A stretch of 64,000 bases of DNA from Hyphomicrobiales bacterium (GTDB taxonomy: Bacteria > Pseudomonadota > Alphaproteobacteria > Rhizobiales > Rhizobiaceae): contig UCHD01000005.1 in the NCBI GenBank assembly GCA_900472175.1, forward strand, positions 310,001-374,000. Reading direction: 5' to 3'. A model generated the notes under the pieces. It was not told the origin of the DNA, made no database searches, and was given only the letters and a program-made list of their open reading frames with translations. Position 1 is the stretch's first letter. Every line of letters starts with the position of its first letter. The position numbers were made by a program, and so were the translations under genes. Positions 55,026 to 64,000 of this stretch are shown here, in pieces.

Positions 55026-57107
55026 ATGCTCAAGGTTCTTTCCTGCATCGCGATAGATCATCATTATGGTTTGCTGTCGCTTGCAACTCTCGTCTGTATT
55101 CTCGGCTCGGTTCTGAGCATGAGGCTCTATGCCCGTGTCAGACGTACGGTCGGGGTGCAGAAATTGAACTGGTTGCTGATGGGCGGGGTTATCGGCGGTT
55201 CGACGATCTGGACGACGCACTTCATCGCCATGCTGAGCTTCAGGCCGACGCTCGAACATGCTTATGAACCGGTCATGACGCTGGCCTCGCTGGGGGCCGC
55301 GATCGGCATCACCACCCTGGGCTTTTTCGTCACTGCCATGCGCAAGACCGGTCCCACCATTGAACTTGGCGGCGCGATCGTCGGCGCCGGTATCGCCATC
55401 ATGCACTATATGGGCATGATGGCCTATCAGATCGCCGGTCGGATGGAGTGGGACTTCTCCTATTACCTGGCCTCGATCATTTTGGGTGTCAGCTTCGGCG
55501 CTCTTGCTACGAGCCGGGTTGCCCGGCCGGTCACGCGCTTTTGTAAGTATGGCGGCGCAGTCGCGCTGATCCTGGCGATCGTCAGCATGCATTTCACCGG
55601 CATGGCCGCCGTGACGATCATTCCCGATCCGATGATCCAGCCGTCGGCAGCCCTTATTCCCGATAACCTGATGATCATCATGGTCACGGTGATGATGTGC
55701 CTGATGCTGGGCCTTGGCGCATCGACCTATGTCATCGACATGCATTCCAGTCATCTTGCCGCCGAACGTTTCCGTCATCTGTCGTTGCACGATCCTCTGA
55801 CCGCGTTGCCGAATCGCGTTGCCTTCGGCGAGCATCTCGAAGAAATCATCCGCCGGCAGAAGGACGACACGTCGCGCGTCGCGGTCCTTTCCTTCGACCT
55901 TGACCGGTTCAAGGATGTCAACGACGTGCATGGTCATGCGGCCGGCGACGCCGTTCTGCGGACGATTTCCGAGCGGATGGCTAGCGTTCTGGGGGAGGGA
56001 GAATATGTCGCCCGCATCGGCGGCGACGAATTCGTCGCGCTGACCTCCAATTTCTTCATGAAAAGCGAGGCAAAGACCTTTGCTGCCCGGTTGATTGCCG
56101 AAATCGGCAAGCCGGTCGAATGGCAAGGCAAGACGCTTCTGGTTGGCAGCAGTGTCGGTATCTCGCTATTTCCCGTCGACGCACGGACACCGGAAGAGCT
56201 TCTGGCCCAGGCGGATCTGGCCATGTACCGCGCCAAGGCGGCCGGCTCCAATTCGATCCGCGTCTACGAGCCGTCGATGGACGACGCAGCGCGCAGCCGC
56301 AGCGTGCTGGCCATGGACATGCGCCAGGGCATCGAGCGCAACGAGTTTGAACTCTATTACCAGTACCAGAACAACTCGCTGACACGGGACGTCATTGGCT
56401 TTGAGGTGCTGCTACGCTGGAAACATCCGGTACGCGGCATGGTGCCGCCGACGGAGTTCATTCCGATCGCCGAAAAGAACGGCTTTATTCATGAGCTTGG
56501 CGACTGGGTCTTGCTGACCGCCTGCCAGCAGGCGGCGGCCTGGGAAAATCCCATCAAGATCGCCGTCAATGTCGCCCCGGCTCAACTGGCCGATACGAAT
56601 TTCCCCACTCGCGTTGCCGAAATCCTTAAGGAGACCGGCCTTAGTGCAGAACGTCTCGAACTGGAAATCACCGAATCGGGCATCATCGCCGACCAGCAGC
56701 ACGCGCTTCACATCATCCGGCAGTTGAAGCAGCTTGGCGTCAAGATCGCCATGGACGACTATGGAACCGGCTATTCGTCGCTTTCGACGCTGCAGAATTT
56801 CCCGTTCGACAAGATCAAGATCGACCGTGCTTTCATCGATGGTGTCACCAGCAACCGCCACTCTGCCGCGATCGTGCGCTCGACCATCATTCTCGCCCAG
56901 AGCCTGGATATTCCGGTACTGGCGGAAGGGGTGGAGAACGAGGAACACATGGACTTCCTGCGCAGCGAAGGCTGCCTGCAGGTCCAAGGATATCTGTTTG
57001 GAAAGCCGATGCCGCTCAGCGAGATCGAGCATGTTGTCAATTCGGCGACCGCGGAGCAAGCCGAGACAGCAACGGAAACGGACGGAGACAGCGCCGTCGC
57101 CGCCTGA
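55026..57107 (+). CDS. MHYT-GGDEF-EAL cyclic-di-GMP protein, copy 1
   Basis: The 693-residue protein has seven membrane helices in its first 240 residues with three MHYT-type motifs: TTHFIAML (63-70), IMHYMGMM (125-132) and SMHFTGMA (187-194). GGDEF (RIGGDEF at 332-336) and an EAL domain (EVL at about 460) follow, with DDYGTGYSS, DKIKID, AEGVE. No RxxD inhibition site precedes GGDEF. MHYT domains are thought to sense oxygen, CO or NO through copper. ATG 55026 matches the start of copy 2. Confidence 0.93.
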   Translation: MLKVLSCIAIDHHYGLLSLATLVCILGSVLSMRLYARVRRTVGVQKLNWLLMGGVIGGSTIWTTHFIAMLSFRPTLEHAYEPVMTLASLGAAIGITTLGFFVTAMRKTGPTIELGGAIVGAGIAIMHYMGMMAYQIAGRMEWDFSYYLASIILGVSFGALATSRVARPVTRFCKYGGAVALILAIVSMHFTGMAAVTIIPDPMIQPSAALIPDNLMIIMVTVMMCLMLGLGASTYVIDMHSSHLAAERFRHLSLHDPLTALPNRVAFGEHLEEIIRRQKDDTSRVAVLSFDLDRFKDVNDVHGHAAGDAVLRTISERMASVLGEGEYVARIGGDEFVALTSNFFMKSEAKTFAARLIAEIGKPVEWQGKTLLVGSSVGISLFPVDARTPEELLAQADLAMYRAKAAGSNSIRVYEPSMDDAARSRSVLAMDMRQGIERNEFELYYQYQNNSLTRDVIGFEVLLRWKHPVRGMVPPTEFIPIAEKNGFIHELGDWVLLTACQQAAAWENPIKIAVNVAPAQLADTNFPTRVAEILKETGLSAERLELEITESGIIADQQHALHIIRQLKQLGVKIAMDDYGTGYSSLSTLQNFPFDKIKIDRAFIDGVTSNRHSAAIVRSTIILAQSLDIPVLAEGVENEEHMDFLRSEGCLQVQGYLFGKPMPLSEIEHVVNSATAEQAETATETDGDSAVAA

Positions 57108-57248
57108 CCGCTGGGGACCGTGCCCCAAAACCGCACAATGACGGGTGGGTGTGACCGGGTATGCTGGGCAAGTTCGCCGTGAATACTCGTATTGGTTGCT
57201 CTTTTGATTTCGGAGCGTAGACATCGCGCCGCAGCTGGCAGAGCGGAA

Positions 57249-57276
57249 GCGCTGAAAAACATATGTTTTTCAGCGC
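57249..57276. repeat. 28-bp perfect palindrome between the two MHYT genes
   Basis: GCGCTGAAAAACAT and ATGTTTTTCAGCGC form a perfect inverted repeat with no spacer. It lies 140 bases after copy 1 and 120 bases before copy 2, so it may be a terminator-like RNA hairpin or a dimeric-protein binding site. Confidence 0.7.
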
Positions 57277-57397
57277 CTTTCGTTGTGGAATATTCGAATT
57301 TCCAGGATGAATGGCCGATGTCAGTTGTGATAATGTCATTCAATGATTATTAGTGGTTGTGTGAGAGGGTGCTTTCGTATCAGTGCGAGTGGTATCA

Positions 57398-59491
57398 ATG
57401 CTCAAGGTTCTCTCCTGTATAGCCACCGACCATAGTTATGGGCTTCTCGCGCTTGCAGCGCTTGTCTGCTTGCTGGGTTCGATCCTGACCGTCCGGCTCT
57501 ACGCCCGCGTCCAGCGCAGCACCGGGATGCAGAAGCTGAACTGGCTGTTTACAAGCGGGGTCGTTGGTGGATCGACGATCTGGATGACGCATTTCATCGC
57601 CATGCTGAGTTTCGATCCCCCCCTGGCGCATGCCTATGAGCCGACGCTGACGATGGCATCGCTGGCGGCGGCGATCGGTGTCACCATCTTGGGATTTCTG
57701 ATCACTGCGGCGGGCAAGCCCGGCCTTCTCATCGAACTCGGTGGTGGCGTCGTTGGGGCGGGTATTGCCATCATGCACTATACAGGCATGGCGGGTTATC
57801 AGATCGCCGGCCGGATGGAGTGGGATTCCAGCTACTACGCGGCTTCCGTGTTTCTCGGCATTGGCTTCGGCGCCGTCGCCACGGGCCTGATTGCAAGGCG
57901 GGGTGCGCGGTGGCGCCAATATCTCGGTATTCTCGCCCTGGTCCTGGCAATTACCACGATGCACTTCACCGGAATGAGCGCGGTCACGATCATTCCGGAC
58001 CAGCTCATTATCACCTCGAACGACATGATCCCCGACAGCCTGCTGACCGTCGTTGTCGCGATTATCGGCATGATGCTGGCGCTGGGTGCCTCGACCTATG
58101 CCATCGATCTGCAATCGACACGGGGCGCGGCGGAGCGGTTCCGTCATCTGTCGCTTCACGATCCCTTGACCGGATTGCCAAACCGGACCGCTCTCGGAGA
58201 GCATCTCCAGGGCGTCATCGACCGTCAGAAGGCTGGCACGGCGGGGATCGCCGTTCTGTCCTTCGATCTTGACCGGTTTAAGGACGTCAACGACGTGCAC
58301 GGGCATGCGGCCGGTGATGCCGTTCTGCAAGGTGTGGCCGAGCGCATGTCAAAAGTGTTGGGCGAGGGGGAGTTTATCGCGCGCATGGGCGGCGACGAGT
58401 TCGTTGCCTTGTCCACCAACCTGGCCCGGTATGACGATGCCACCGCCTTCGCGTCGCGGCTTGTCGAGGCGATAATCCAGCCGGTTGAATGGGAAGGGAA
58501 AAAGCTGCTGGTCGGCACGAGCGTCGGCATTTCCCATTATCCCGCCGACGCGCGCACGCCCCAGGCGCTTCTAGCCCAGGCGGATCTTGCCATGTACCGC
58601 GCCAAGGCTGCCGGATCGAACGCCGTTCGAAGCTACGAGCCGGCGATGGATGATGCGGCCCGGGACCGCAGCGCGCTTGCGATGGACATGCGCCAGGGCA
58701 TCGAGCGCAACGAATTCGAGCTCTACTACCAGTACCAGAACAATTCGCAGACGCGCGAGGTCATCGGTTTCGAAGTCCTGCTGCGTTGGCATCACCCCGT
58801 CCGGGGCATGGTGCCGCCTGCGGAGTTCATTCCGATCGCCGACCGCAACGGCTTCATCCACGAATTGGGGGATTGGGTGCTGCGCACGGCCTGCCAGCAG
58901 GCGGCCTGCTGGACAAACCCGCTTAAGATCGCGGTCAATGTCGCACCGGGTCAGCTCACCAATGTCAACCTTGCGGCACGGGTGCATGAGATTCTTCTGG
59001 AAACGGGTCTGCAGCCCTCGCGGCTGGAACTGGAAATCACCGAATCCGGCATCATCGCCGACCAGCAGAACGCCGTGCGGATCATCCGGCAGCTGAAGCA
59101 ACTCGGCGTCAAGATCGCCATGGACGACTATGGCACCGGCTATTCCTCATTGACGACCCTGCAGAACTTTCCGTTCGATAAGATCAAGATCGACCGCGCC
59201 TTCATCGACGGTGTCACCACTAACCGCCAGTCTGCGGCGATCGTCCGCTCGACCATTATCCTGGCCGACAGTCTTGGCATTCCGGTTCTGGCCGAAGGCG
59301 TGGAGCGGGAAGAGCATATGGATTTCCTGCTCAACGAAGGCTGCCGGCAGGTGCAGGGTTACCTGTTCGGCAGGCCGATGCCGTTGAGCGAGATCGATCA
59401 CGTGGTCAACAGACCGTGCGCTGCACTGATCTGCGCGGAGGCCGTGAGCATAGACGCGGAACCCGTTAAGCTGCGTTCCGCCGTCGCTTGA
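57398..59491 (+). CDS. MHYT-GGDEF-EAL cyclic-di-GMP protein, copy 2
   Basis: The 697-residue protein is a close paralogue of its neighbour over its whole length, with MTHFIAML, IMHYTGMA and TMHFTGMS in the membrane part, RMGGDEF and the EVL form of EAL. Catalytic positions of both output domains appear intact, and again no RxxD site is seen. The identical N-terminus MLKVLSCIA supports ATG 57398. The tandem arrangement indicates duplication. Confidence 0.93.
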   Translation: MLKVLSCIATDHSYGLLALAALVCLLGSILTVRLYARVQRSTGMQKLNWLFTSGVVGGSTIWMTHFIAMLSFDPPLAHAYEPTLTMASLAAAIGVTILGFLITAAGKPGLLIELGGGVVGAGIAIMHYTGMAGYQIAGRMEWDSSYYAASVFLGIGFGAVATGLIARRGARWRQYLGILALVLAITTMHFTGMSAVTIIPDQLIITSNDMIPDSLLTVVVAIIGMMLALGASTYAIDLQSTRGAAERFRHLSLHDPLTGLPNRTALGEHLQGVIDRQKAGTAGIAVLSFDLDRFKDVNDVHGHAAGDAVLQGVAERMSKVLGEGEFIARMGGDEFVALSTNLARYDDATAFASRLVEAIIQPVEWEGKKLLVGTSVGISHYPADARTPQALLAQADLAMYRAKAAGSNAVRSYEPAMDDAARDRSALAMDMRQGIERNEFELYYQYQNNSQTREVIGFEVLLRWHHPVRGMVPPAEFIPIADRNGFIHELGDWVLRTACQQAACWTNPLKIAVNVAPGQLTNVNLAARVHEILLETGLQPSRLELEITESGIIADQQNAVRIIRQLKQLGVKIAMDDYGTGYSSLTTLQNFPFDKIKIDRAFIDGVTTNRQSAAIVRSTIILADSLGIPVLAEGVEREEHMDFLLNEGCRQVQGYLFGRPMPLSEIDHVVNRPCAALICAEAVSIDAEPVKLRSAVA

Positions 59492-59500
59492 GCAGTTACC

Positions 59501-60685
59501 TCAGCGGCGGCGCGATTTGGTAAAGCGGGCAAGCGCAAGCATCAGTCCACCGGCGAGCAATCCCCAGAAGGCACCGGACACTCCCGCGAAGCTGACGCCG
59601 GATGCGGTGACCAGAAAGGTCACGGCTGCCGCTTCCCGGCCATCCGCTTCCTTGAACGCTGCCATGGCCGATCCGGCAAAGGCGCTGATCAGGGCAAGGC
59701 CCGCGACCGCCTGGATCAGGATCGGCGGAGCAAGACTGACAAAAGCGGTCACGGTTGCGGCGAGCAGGCCAAAGACGACGTAACCGGCACCGGCGACAAT
59801 TGCCGACCAGTAGCGCCGGGCGGGATCGCGATGCGCGTCCTCGCCGGCGCACATGGCCGCGGTGATCGCCGCCAGATTGACTGCATGGCCACCGAACGGT
59901 GCGCTCAGGATCGAGAAAACACCGGTTGTCGCAAACAGTGGACCGGGCTGCGGTTCATACCCGTTGACCTTGAGGACGGCGATCCCCGGGATATTCTGGG
60001 ATGCCATGGTGACGATGAACAGCGGCAGCGCGATGCTGACGAGGCCGGCAACGGTGAAGGCCGGGGTGACCCATTCGATATGCGGCACAAGTGTTGCCGA
60101 AAGCCGTGCCATCGCATCGGCGGGCATCTCCACTCCAAAGGCCAGCACCAGGACGAAGGCCAGAAGGGCGGCAGGCACTGCAAACAGCCGGTTGATGCTG
60201 CCGACGATCACCCAGGCGGCAACGATCGGCAGGCCGAGCAGCGGGTTGAAGGCGATAGCCTTGACCGGCGCAAAACACAGCCCGATCAGCACCCCGGCGA
60301 GCATCGCATTCGCCAGCGCCGCGGGAATGGCGGCGACTGCGCGCCCGAGCGGTTTCCACAGTCCGGCAATGACGATCAGCGCGCCGCAGATCAGGAAGCC
60401 ACCGACCGCCGTATTGAACCCGCCGGCCACGGCACCGGAACTGGCAAGCAGTGCTGCACCCGGTGTCGACCAGGCGATGCTCACCGGCAGGCGTGTTGTC
60501 AGGCTGAGCACGATGGCGCAGACGCCCATCGATACCGACAGCGCCATCAGGCCTGAAGCCGCCTGCGCCTCCGTCGCGCCAACGCCGGTCAGCCCGTGCA
60601 GCACGACGGCAAAGGAACTGGCGAAACCAACAAAGGCAGTGAGCAGGCCCATGAACAGGCTCTGAAGGGAAAAGTCACGAAACAT
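59501..60685 (-). CDS. BenE-family transporter
   Basis: The 394-residue inner-membrane protein has about 12 hydrophobic helices and the BenE pattern: STPGAALLASSGA, GFLICGALIVIAGL, PLFIVTMASQNIPGIAVLK, SAPFGGHAVNLAAITAAMCAGEDAHRDP. The family includes benzoate/H+ symporters, but no aromatic-degradation gene is adjacent, so the substrate is uncertain. It converges on the second MHYT gene with nine bases between. Confidence 0.9.
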   Translation of the reverse strand: MFRDFSLQSLFMGLLTAFVGFASSFAVVLHGLTGVGATEAQAASGLMALSVSMGVCAIVLSLTTRLPVSIAWSTPGAALLASSGAVAGGFNTAVGGFLICGALIVIAGLWKPLGRAVAAIPAALANAMLAGVLIGLCFAPVKAIAFNPLLGLPIVAAWVIVGSINRLFAVPAALLAFVLVLAFGVEMPADAMARLSATLVPHIEWVTPAFTVAGLVSIALPLFIVTMASQNIPGIAVLKVNGYEPQPGPLFATTGVFSILSAPFGGHAVNLAAITAAMCAGEDAHRDPARRYWSAIVAGAGYVVFGLLAATVTAFVSLAPPILIQAVAGLALISAFAGSAMAAFKEADGREAAAVTFLVTASGVSFAGVSGAFWGLLAGGLMLALARFTKSRRR

Positions 60686-60884
60686 TGTATGGGGACCATG
60701 GCTGCGGGACGTGTCTTGACGATAGTCTGGCCTATCATATCGTCATGTTGGTGCAATACCTTCTGCCTGGCGCTGCTGATAATTGGTGCGCTGCCGTTTT
60801 ATCTTTTGACCTTTCTTCAACGGGACGTTTTACTGTCACTGCATCTATGGTGAGGTTCGCGTCAGCCCTCAGGGAGGAGAGCCG

Positions 60885-61832
60885 ATGAAACATTCGGATC
60901 ATGTTCAAGCCGTTGCGCATCACATGTCGGCTGCAGCCAGTTCGCCGGTCGCGGCCTCCTGGCGCCGGTGCCTGACCGTGCATGGATTGTCTCCCGAGGA
61001 TGCCCGCTCGCCGCTCAGGCTGTCGGACCAGGAGTTCAGGGCGGCCCGTGAAAGATCCGGCCCCCTGATCGAGGAAGCGCAAGGGGAACTCGACCGATTG
61101 TTCTCGACGGTTGGCAAGGCCGGATGCTGCCTGCTGTTGACCGACGAGAACGGCGTTGCGCTCGAACGTCGCGGTTCGCCTGGTGACGACCACGATTTTC
61201 GCGGGCTGGGTCTGTGGTCCGGCACGGTGTGGAGCGAAGCCAGCGTCGGCACCAACGGCATCGGCACGGCCATTGCCGATGCGCGCGCCGTCGTCATCCA
61301 GCGCGACCAGCATTTCTTGAGCTGCAATACCGGGCTTTCCTGCGTGACTGCTCCCATCCGTGATCATCTCGGCAGGGTCGCCGCCGCAATCGATATTTCC
61401 ACCTGCCGCGACGATGCCGGCGAAATGGCCATGCTGTTGCTGTCGCAGGCGGTCCGCGATGCCGCCGCCCGGATCGAGGCCAATCTGTTCCACCGCGCCT
61501 TCAACGGTGCGCGCATTCTTTTTGTACCGGCCGACAACAAGAGCAGCCCGGCGCTTATTGCCATCGACCGCGACGATCTCGTGCTGGGGGCGACCCGTGC
61601 CGCGCGGTTGAAACTCAATCTCGACGACCGGCGCATTGCCAGCGGCGTTCCGGCTGCCGACCTTTTGAACGAGGCGCCGCTGGGGCAGGGCGAGGATCTT
61701 GTCAATGCCGAGCGCGCCGCACTTCGCCGCGTCCTGTCGCGGGCGCAGGGCAACGTCTCCCTAGCCGCCGACACGTTGGGGATCAGCAGGGCGACGCTCT
61801 ACCGGAAAATGAAGAAACTCTCGGTCGATTGA
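60885..61832 (+). CDS. AcoR-like regulator lacking the AAA+ domain
   Basis: The 315-residue protein has a GAF sensor region (about residues 70-190, with GLGLWSGTVWSEASVGTNGIGTAIADARAVVIQRDQHF) and a Fis-type helix-turn-helix at the end (ALRRVLSRAQGNVSLAADTLGISRATLYRKMKKL). The central sigma-54-activating AAA+ domain of AcoR is missing, with no GAFTGA motif. It lies 180 bases before an aldehyde dehydrogenase gene that it presumably regulates. Confidence 0.88.
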   Translation: MKHSDHVQAVAHHMSAAASSPVAASWRRCLTVHGLSPEDARSPLRLSDQEFRAARERSGPLIEEAQGELDRLFSTVGKAGCCLLLTDENGVALERRGSPGDDHDFRGLGLWSGTVWSEASVGTNGIGTAIADARAVVIQRDQHFLSCNTGLSCVTAPIRDHLGRVAAAIDISTCRDDAGEMAMLLLSQAVRDAAARIEANLFHRAFNGARILFVPADNKSSPALIAIDRDDLVLGATRAARLKLNLDDRRIASGVPAADLLNEAPLGQGEDLVNAERAALRRVLSRAQGNVSLAADTLGISRATLYRKMKKLSVD

Positions 61833-62012
61833 GGCGGCAGGCCTCGGCGCGACGTCATTTGCCGCGCTGCAGCATGGTTGGGGCAATTCACCTGTCGCAC
61901 ATCTGAAACACTTGGGGTCCTGCGCAGGCGGGGCGCCTCTACGCGTTTCGTGCGTTCCGGCGCACCTTCCTCCCAGCAGATTGTTGGAGTCTGTCTCAGG
62001 AGGAGAAAATCA

Positions 62013-63521
62013 ATGTTGCATCAAAAGATCGTCGAGAATCCGTTCAAGCAGAAGTACGGAAACTATATTGGTGGTGATTGGCGCGAGCCGGTCAGTGGCC
62101 GCTACTTCGACAATACGACCCCCGTTACTGGTGGGGTCCTGTGCCAGATCGCCCGTTCGGAAGCCGCGGATATCGAACTGGCACTGGACGCCGCCCATGC
62201 CGCCAAGGACAAGTGGGCCCGCACGTCTTCGACGGAGCGCGCCAACATCCTGATGAAAATCGCTCAGCGGATGGAAGACAATATCGAGCTTCTGGCCAAG
62301 GCGGAGACATGGGACAACGGCAAGCCATTGCGCGAAACCATGGCTGCCGACATGCCGCTTGCCATCGACCATTTCCGCTATTTTGCCTCCTGCGTCCGCG
62401 CCCAGGAAGGCACGATCGGCGAGATCGATCACGATACGGTCGCCTATCATTTCCATGAGCCGCTCGGCGTCGTCGCCCAGATCATCCCGTGGAATTTCCC
62501 GATCCTGATGGCCGCGTGGAAGCTCGCTCCGGCGCTGGCCGCGGGCAATTGCGTTATTCTCAAACCGGCCGAACAGACACCGGCGTCGATCCTCGTCTGG
62601 ATCGAACTTGTCGGCGATCTCCTGCCGCCAGGCGTGCTCAACATCGTCAACGGTTTCGGTCTTGAGGCCGGCAAGCCGCTTGCCACCAACCCGCGCATCA
62701 ACAAAGTCGCCTTCACCGGCGAAACCTCGACCGGCCGGCTGATCATGCAATATGCCAGCCAGAACCTCATTCCGGTAACGCTGGAACTGGGCGGCAAGTC
62801 ACCGAACATTTTCTTCGAAGACGTGATGCGCGAGGACGACGAATATCTCGACAAGGCGCTCGAAGGCTTTGCGATGTTTGCGCTCAACCAGGGCGAGGTC
62901 TGCACATGCCCGAGCCGCGCGCTGGTGCATGAAAAAATCTACGACCGCTTCATGGAAAAGGCGATCAAGCGCGTTGCTGCGATCAAGCAGGGCAACCCGC
63001 TCGACATGTCGACGATGATCGGCGCCCAGGCGTCCAGCGAGCAGCTGGAAAAGATCATGTCCTATATGGATATCGGCCGCCAGGAAGGCGCCGAGGTGCT
63101 GATCGGCGGCGAGCGCAATAATCTGGAAGGCGAGTTGGCGGGCGGCTTCTACGTCAAGCCGACGGTGTTCAAGGGCCACAACAAGATGCGTGTGTTCCAG
63201 GAGGAAATTTTTGGGCCAGTGGTATCGGTGACAACCTTCAAGACGGACGAGGAAGCGCTCGAAATCGCCAACGACACGCTTTATGGCTTGGGTTCCGGCG
63301 TCTGGAGCCGAGATGCCAACCGTTGCTACCAGTTTGGCCGCAACATCCAGGCCGGCCGCGTCTGGACCAATTGCTACCATGCCTACCCGGCGGGTGCTGC
63401 CTTCGGCGGCTACAAGCAGTCCGGTATCGGCCGCGAAACCCACAAGATGATGCTCGATCACTACCAGCAGACCAAGAACATGCTGGTGAGCTACAGCCCC
63501 AAGGCACTGGGTTTCTTTTGA
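62013..63521 (+). CDS. NAD-dependent aldehyde dehydrogenase (ExaC/AcoD type)
   Basis: The 502-residue enzyme oxidises aldehydes to acids. It has [35 protein letters not shown] with the general-base Glu, and the catalytic cysteine in [11 protein letters not shown]. The CTC version and the start with YGNYIGGDW match ExaC/AcoD acetaldehyde dehydrogenases. ATG 62013 follows AGGAGGAG; the longer frame to 61878 is rejected. A DUF779 gene follows, a typical partner of this type. Confidence 0.93.
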   Translation: MLHQKIVENPFKQKYGNYIGGDWREPVSGRYFDNTTPVTGGVLCQIARSEAADIELALDAAHAAKDKWARTSSTERANILMKIAQRMEDNIELLAKAETWDNGKPLRETMAADMPLAIDHFRYFASCVRAQEGTIGEIDHDTVAYHFHEPLGVVAQIIPWNFPILMAAWKLAPALAAGNCVILKPAEQTPASILVWIELVGDLLPPGVLNIVNGFGLEAGKPLATNPRINKVAFTGETSTGRLIMQYASQNLIPVTLELGGKSPNIFFEDVMREDDEYLDKALEGFAMFALNQGEVCTCPSRALVHEKIYDRFMEKAIKRVAAIKQGNPLDMSTMIGAQASSEQLEKIMSYMDIGRQEGAEVLIGGERNNLEGELAGGFYVKPTVFKGHNKMRVFQEEIFGPVVSVTTFKTDEEALEIANDTLYGLGSGVWSRDANRCYQFGRNIQAGRVWTNCYHAYPAGAAFGGYKQSGIGRETHKMMLDHYQQTKNMLVSYSPKALGFF

Positions 63522-63527
63522 TCTTTT

Positions 63528-63628
63528 CCTTCTCCCCGCGAGCGGGGAGAAGGTGCCCGAAGGGCGGATGAGGGGCCGCTCGAGCTTGCCCCTCACCCTA
63601 ACCCTCTCCCCGCATGCGGGGAGAGGGG
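63528..63628. repeat. Rhizobial palindromic intergenic repeat, copy B
   Basis: Two hairpins, CCTTCTCCCCGCG-AGCGGGGAGAAGG (63528-63553) and CCCTCTCCCCGCATGCGGGGAGAGGG (63602-63627), are joined by GGATGAGGGGCC and CCCCTCACCC. These are the same modules as in copy A at 32791-32902 but in swapped order. It sits between two genes that are probably co-transcribed. Confidence 0.8.
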
Positions 63629-63648
63629 ACTATTCCGGAGGTAAACTC

Positions 63649-64000
63649 ATGACCGATACCATCCACGGCGAACCGCGCGTGCTTGCAACCGACGCGGCGC
63701 TCGCGTTCCTCAAGGAGATCCGCGAGGATCATCCCGATGTGCTGTTTCATCAGTCCGGTGGCTGTTGCGACGGTTCGTCGCCGATGTGTTATCCGGCCGG
63801 CGATTACATTGTCGGCGATAACGATATCAAACTGGGGGAGATTGGCGGTGTGCCGGTTTACATCAGCGCCAGCCAATTCGAGGTCTGGAAGCACACGCAA
63901 CTGATCATCGACGTCGTGCCGGGCAGGGGCGGCATGTTCTCGCTCGACAATGGCCGCGAGCGGCGGTTTCTCACCCGCTCGCGCCTGTTTGCAGGCGGTG
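63649..64000 (+). CDS. DUF779 protein (cut by window edge)
   Basis: The first 117 residues are present. The start MTDTIHGEPRVLATDAALAFL and the segment FHQSGGCCDGSSPMCYPAGDY are typical of DUF779 proteins, which accompany ExaC/AcoD-type aldehyde dehydrogenases. GGAGG precedes the ATG. Its paired cysteines suggest metal binding; the role is not established. Confidence 0.88.
   Translation, partial: MTDTIHGEPRVLATDAALAFLKEIREDHPDVLFHQSGGCCDGSSPMCYPAGDYIVGDNDIKLGEIGGVPVYISASQFEVWKHTQLIIDVVPGRGGMFSLDNGRERRFLTRSRLFAGG

Noticed and set aside
61833-62012. Possible sigma-54 promoter before the aldehyde dehydrogenase gene
   Set aside because: GG and GC pairs occur but not with the required ten-base spacing of -24/-12 elements.

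Overview
The window looks like chromosomal DNA of an alphaproteobacterium of the family Rhizobiaceae (Rhizobium / Agrobacterium / Neorhizobium-like). The reasons are high GC, a choline ABC transporter of the ChoXW type, a fused trpE-G gene behind a three-tryptophan leader peptide, a TGA-N9-TCA iron-responsive operator in front of a TonB receptor, a MoxR/DUF58/DUF4159 gene row, and several rhizobial-style intergenic palindromic elements. No rRNA, tRNA, phage, IS element or CRISPR array was seen.

Layout. 1-2.6 kb: choline uptake (choX, start of choW), thymidine kinase and a small cytochrome c. 2.7-10.3 kb: a one-directional row of five long uncharacterised genes: a TelA-like coiled-coil protein, a protein of unknown fold, a AAA+ ATPase, another unknown protein and a membrane-anchored DUF2333-like protein. 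A RelE/XRE toxin-antitoxin pair lies in the middle and a MITE-like repeat between the first two genes. This is the best candidate for an undescribed system. 10.4-16.3 kb: fhs, a DUF1993 gene, an extensin-like peptidase and an iron-regulated TonB receptor. 16.3-17.6 kb: a MarR regulator and a short-chain dehydrogenase sharing an operator motif. 17.6-26 kb: the trp leader and trpE(G), a cation-efflux protein, queF, hupE, a ClpP homologue, a VapBC pair, a probable leucine leader peptide and leuA.

26-32.7 kb: an ECF sigma/anti-sigma pair, a TPR protein, a phosphoesterase, a Nudix hydrolase, a glutathionyl-hydroquinone reductase, an acetyltransferase and a secreted GH5 enzyme. 33-39.8 kb: a minus-strand operon moxR - DUF58 - BatA/DUF4159 - vWA-like membrane protein. 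40-42.5 kb: DUF1285 - CoA pyrophosphatase - CCA-adding enzyme. 42.5-50.6 kb: mostly housekeeping genes (apt, two MaoC proteins, ychF, clpS, pth).

50.7-59.5 kb: a c-di-GMP cluster with one HAMP-PAS-GGDEF-EAL protein beside a periplasmic binding protein, and two tandem MHYT-GGDEF-EAL paralogues; rplY sits among them, separated from pth. 59.5-64 kb: a BenE-type transporter, a GAF/Fis regulator lacking the AAA+ domain, an aldehyde dehydrogenase and a DUF779 gene cut by the window end.

Regulation readable from the sequence: three promoters (marR, trpL, leuL) place the expected transcription start at or next to the ATG, suggesting leaderless translation. Two of them drive amino-acid leader peptides followed by hairpins, as in ribosome-mediated attenuation. 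All promoter, operator and function calls are by eye; no similarity search was run.
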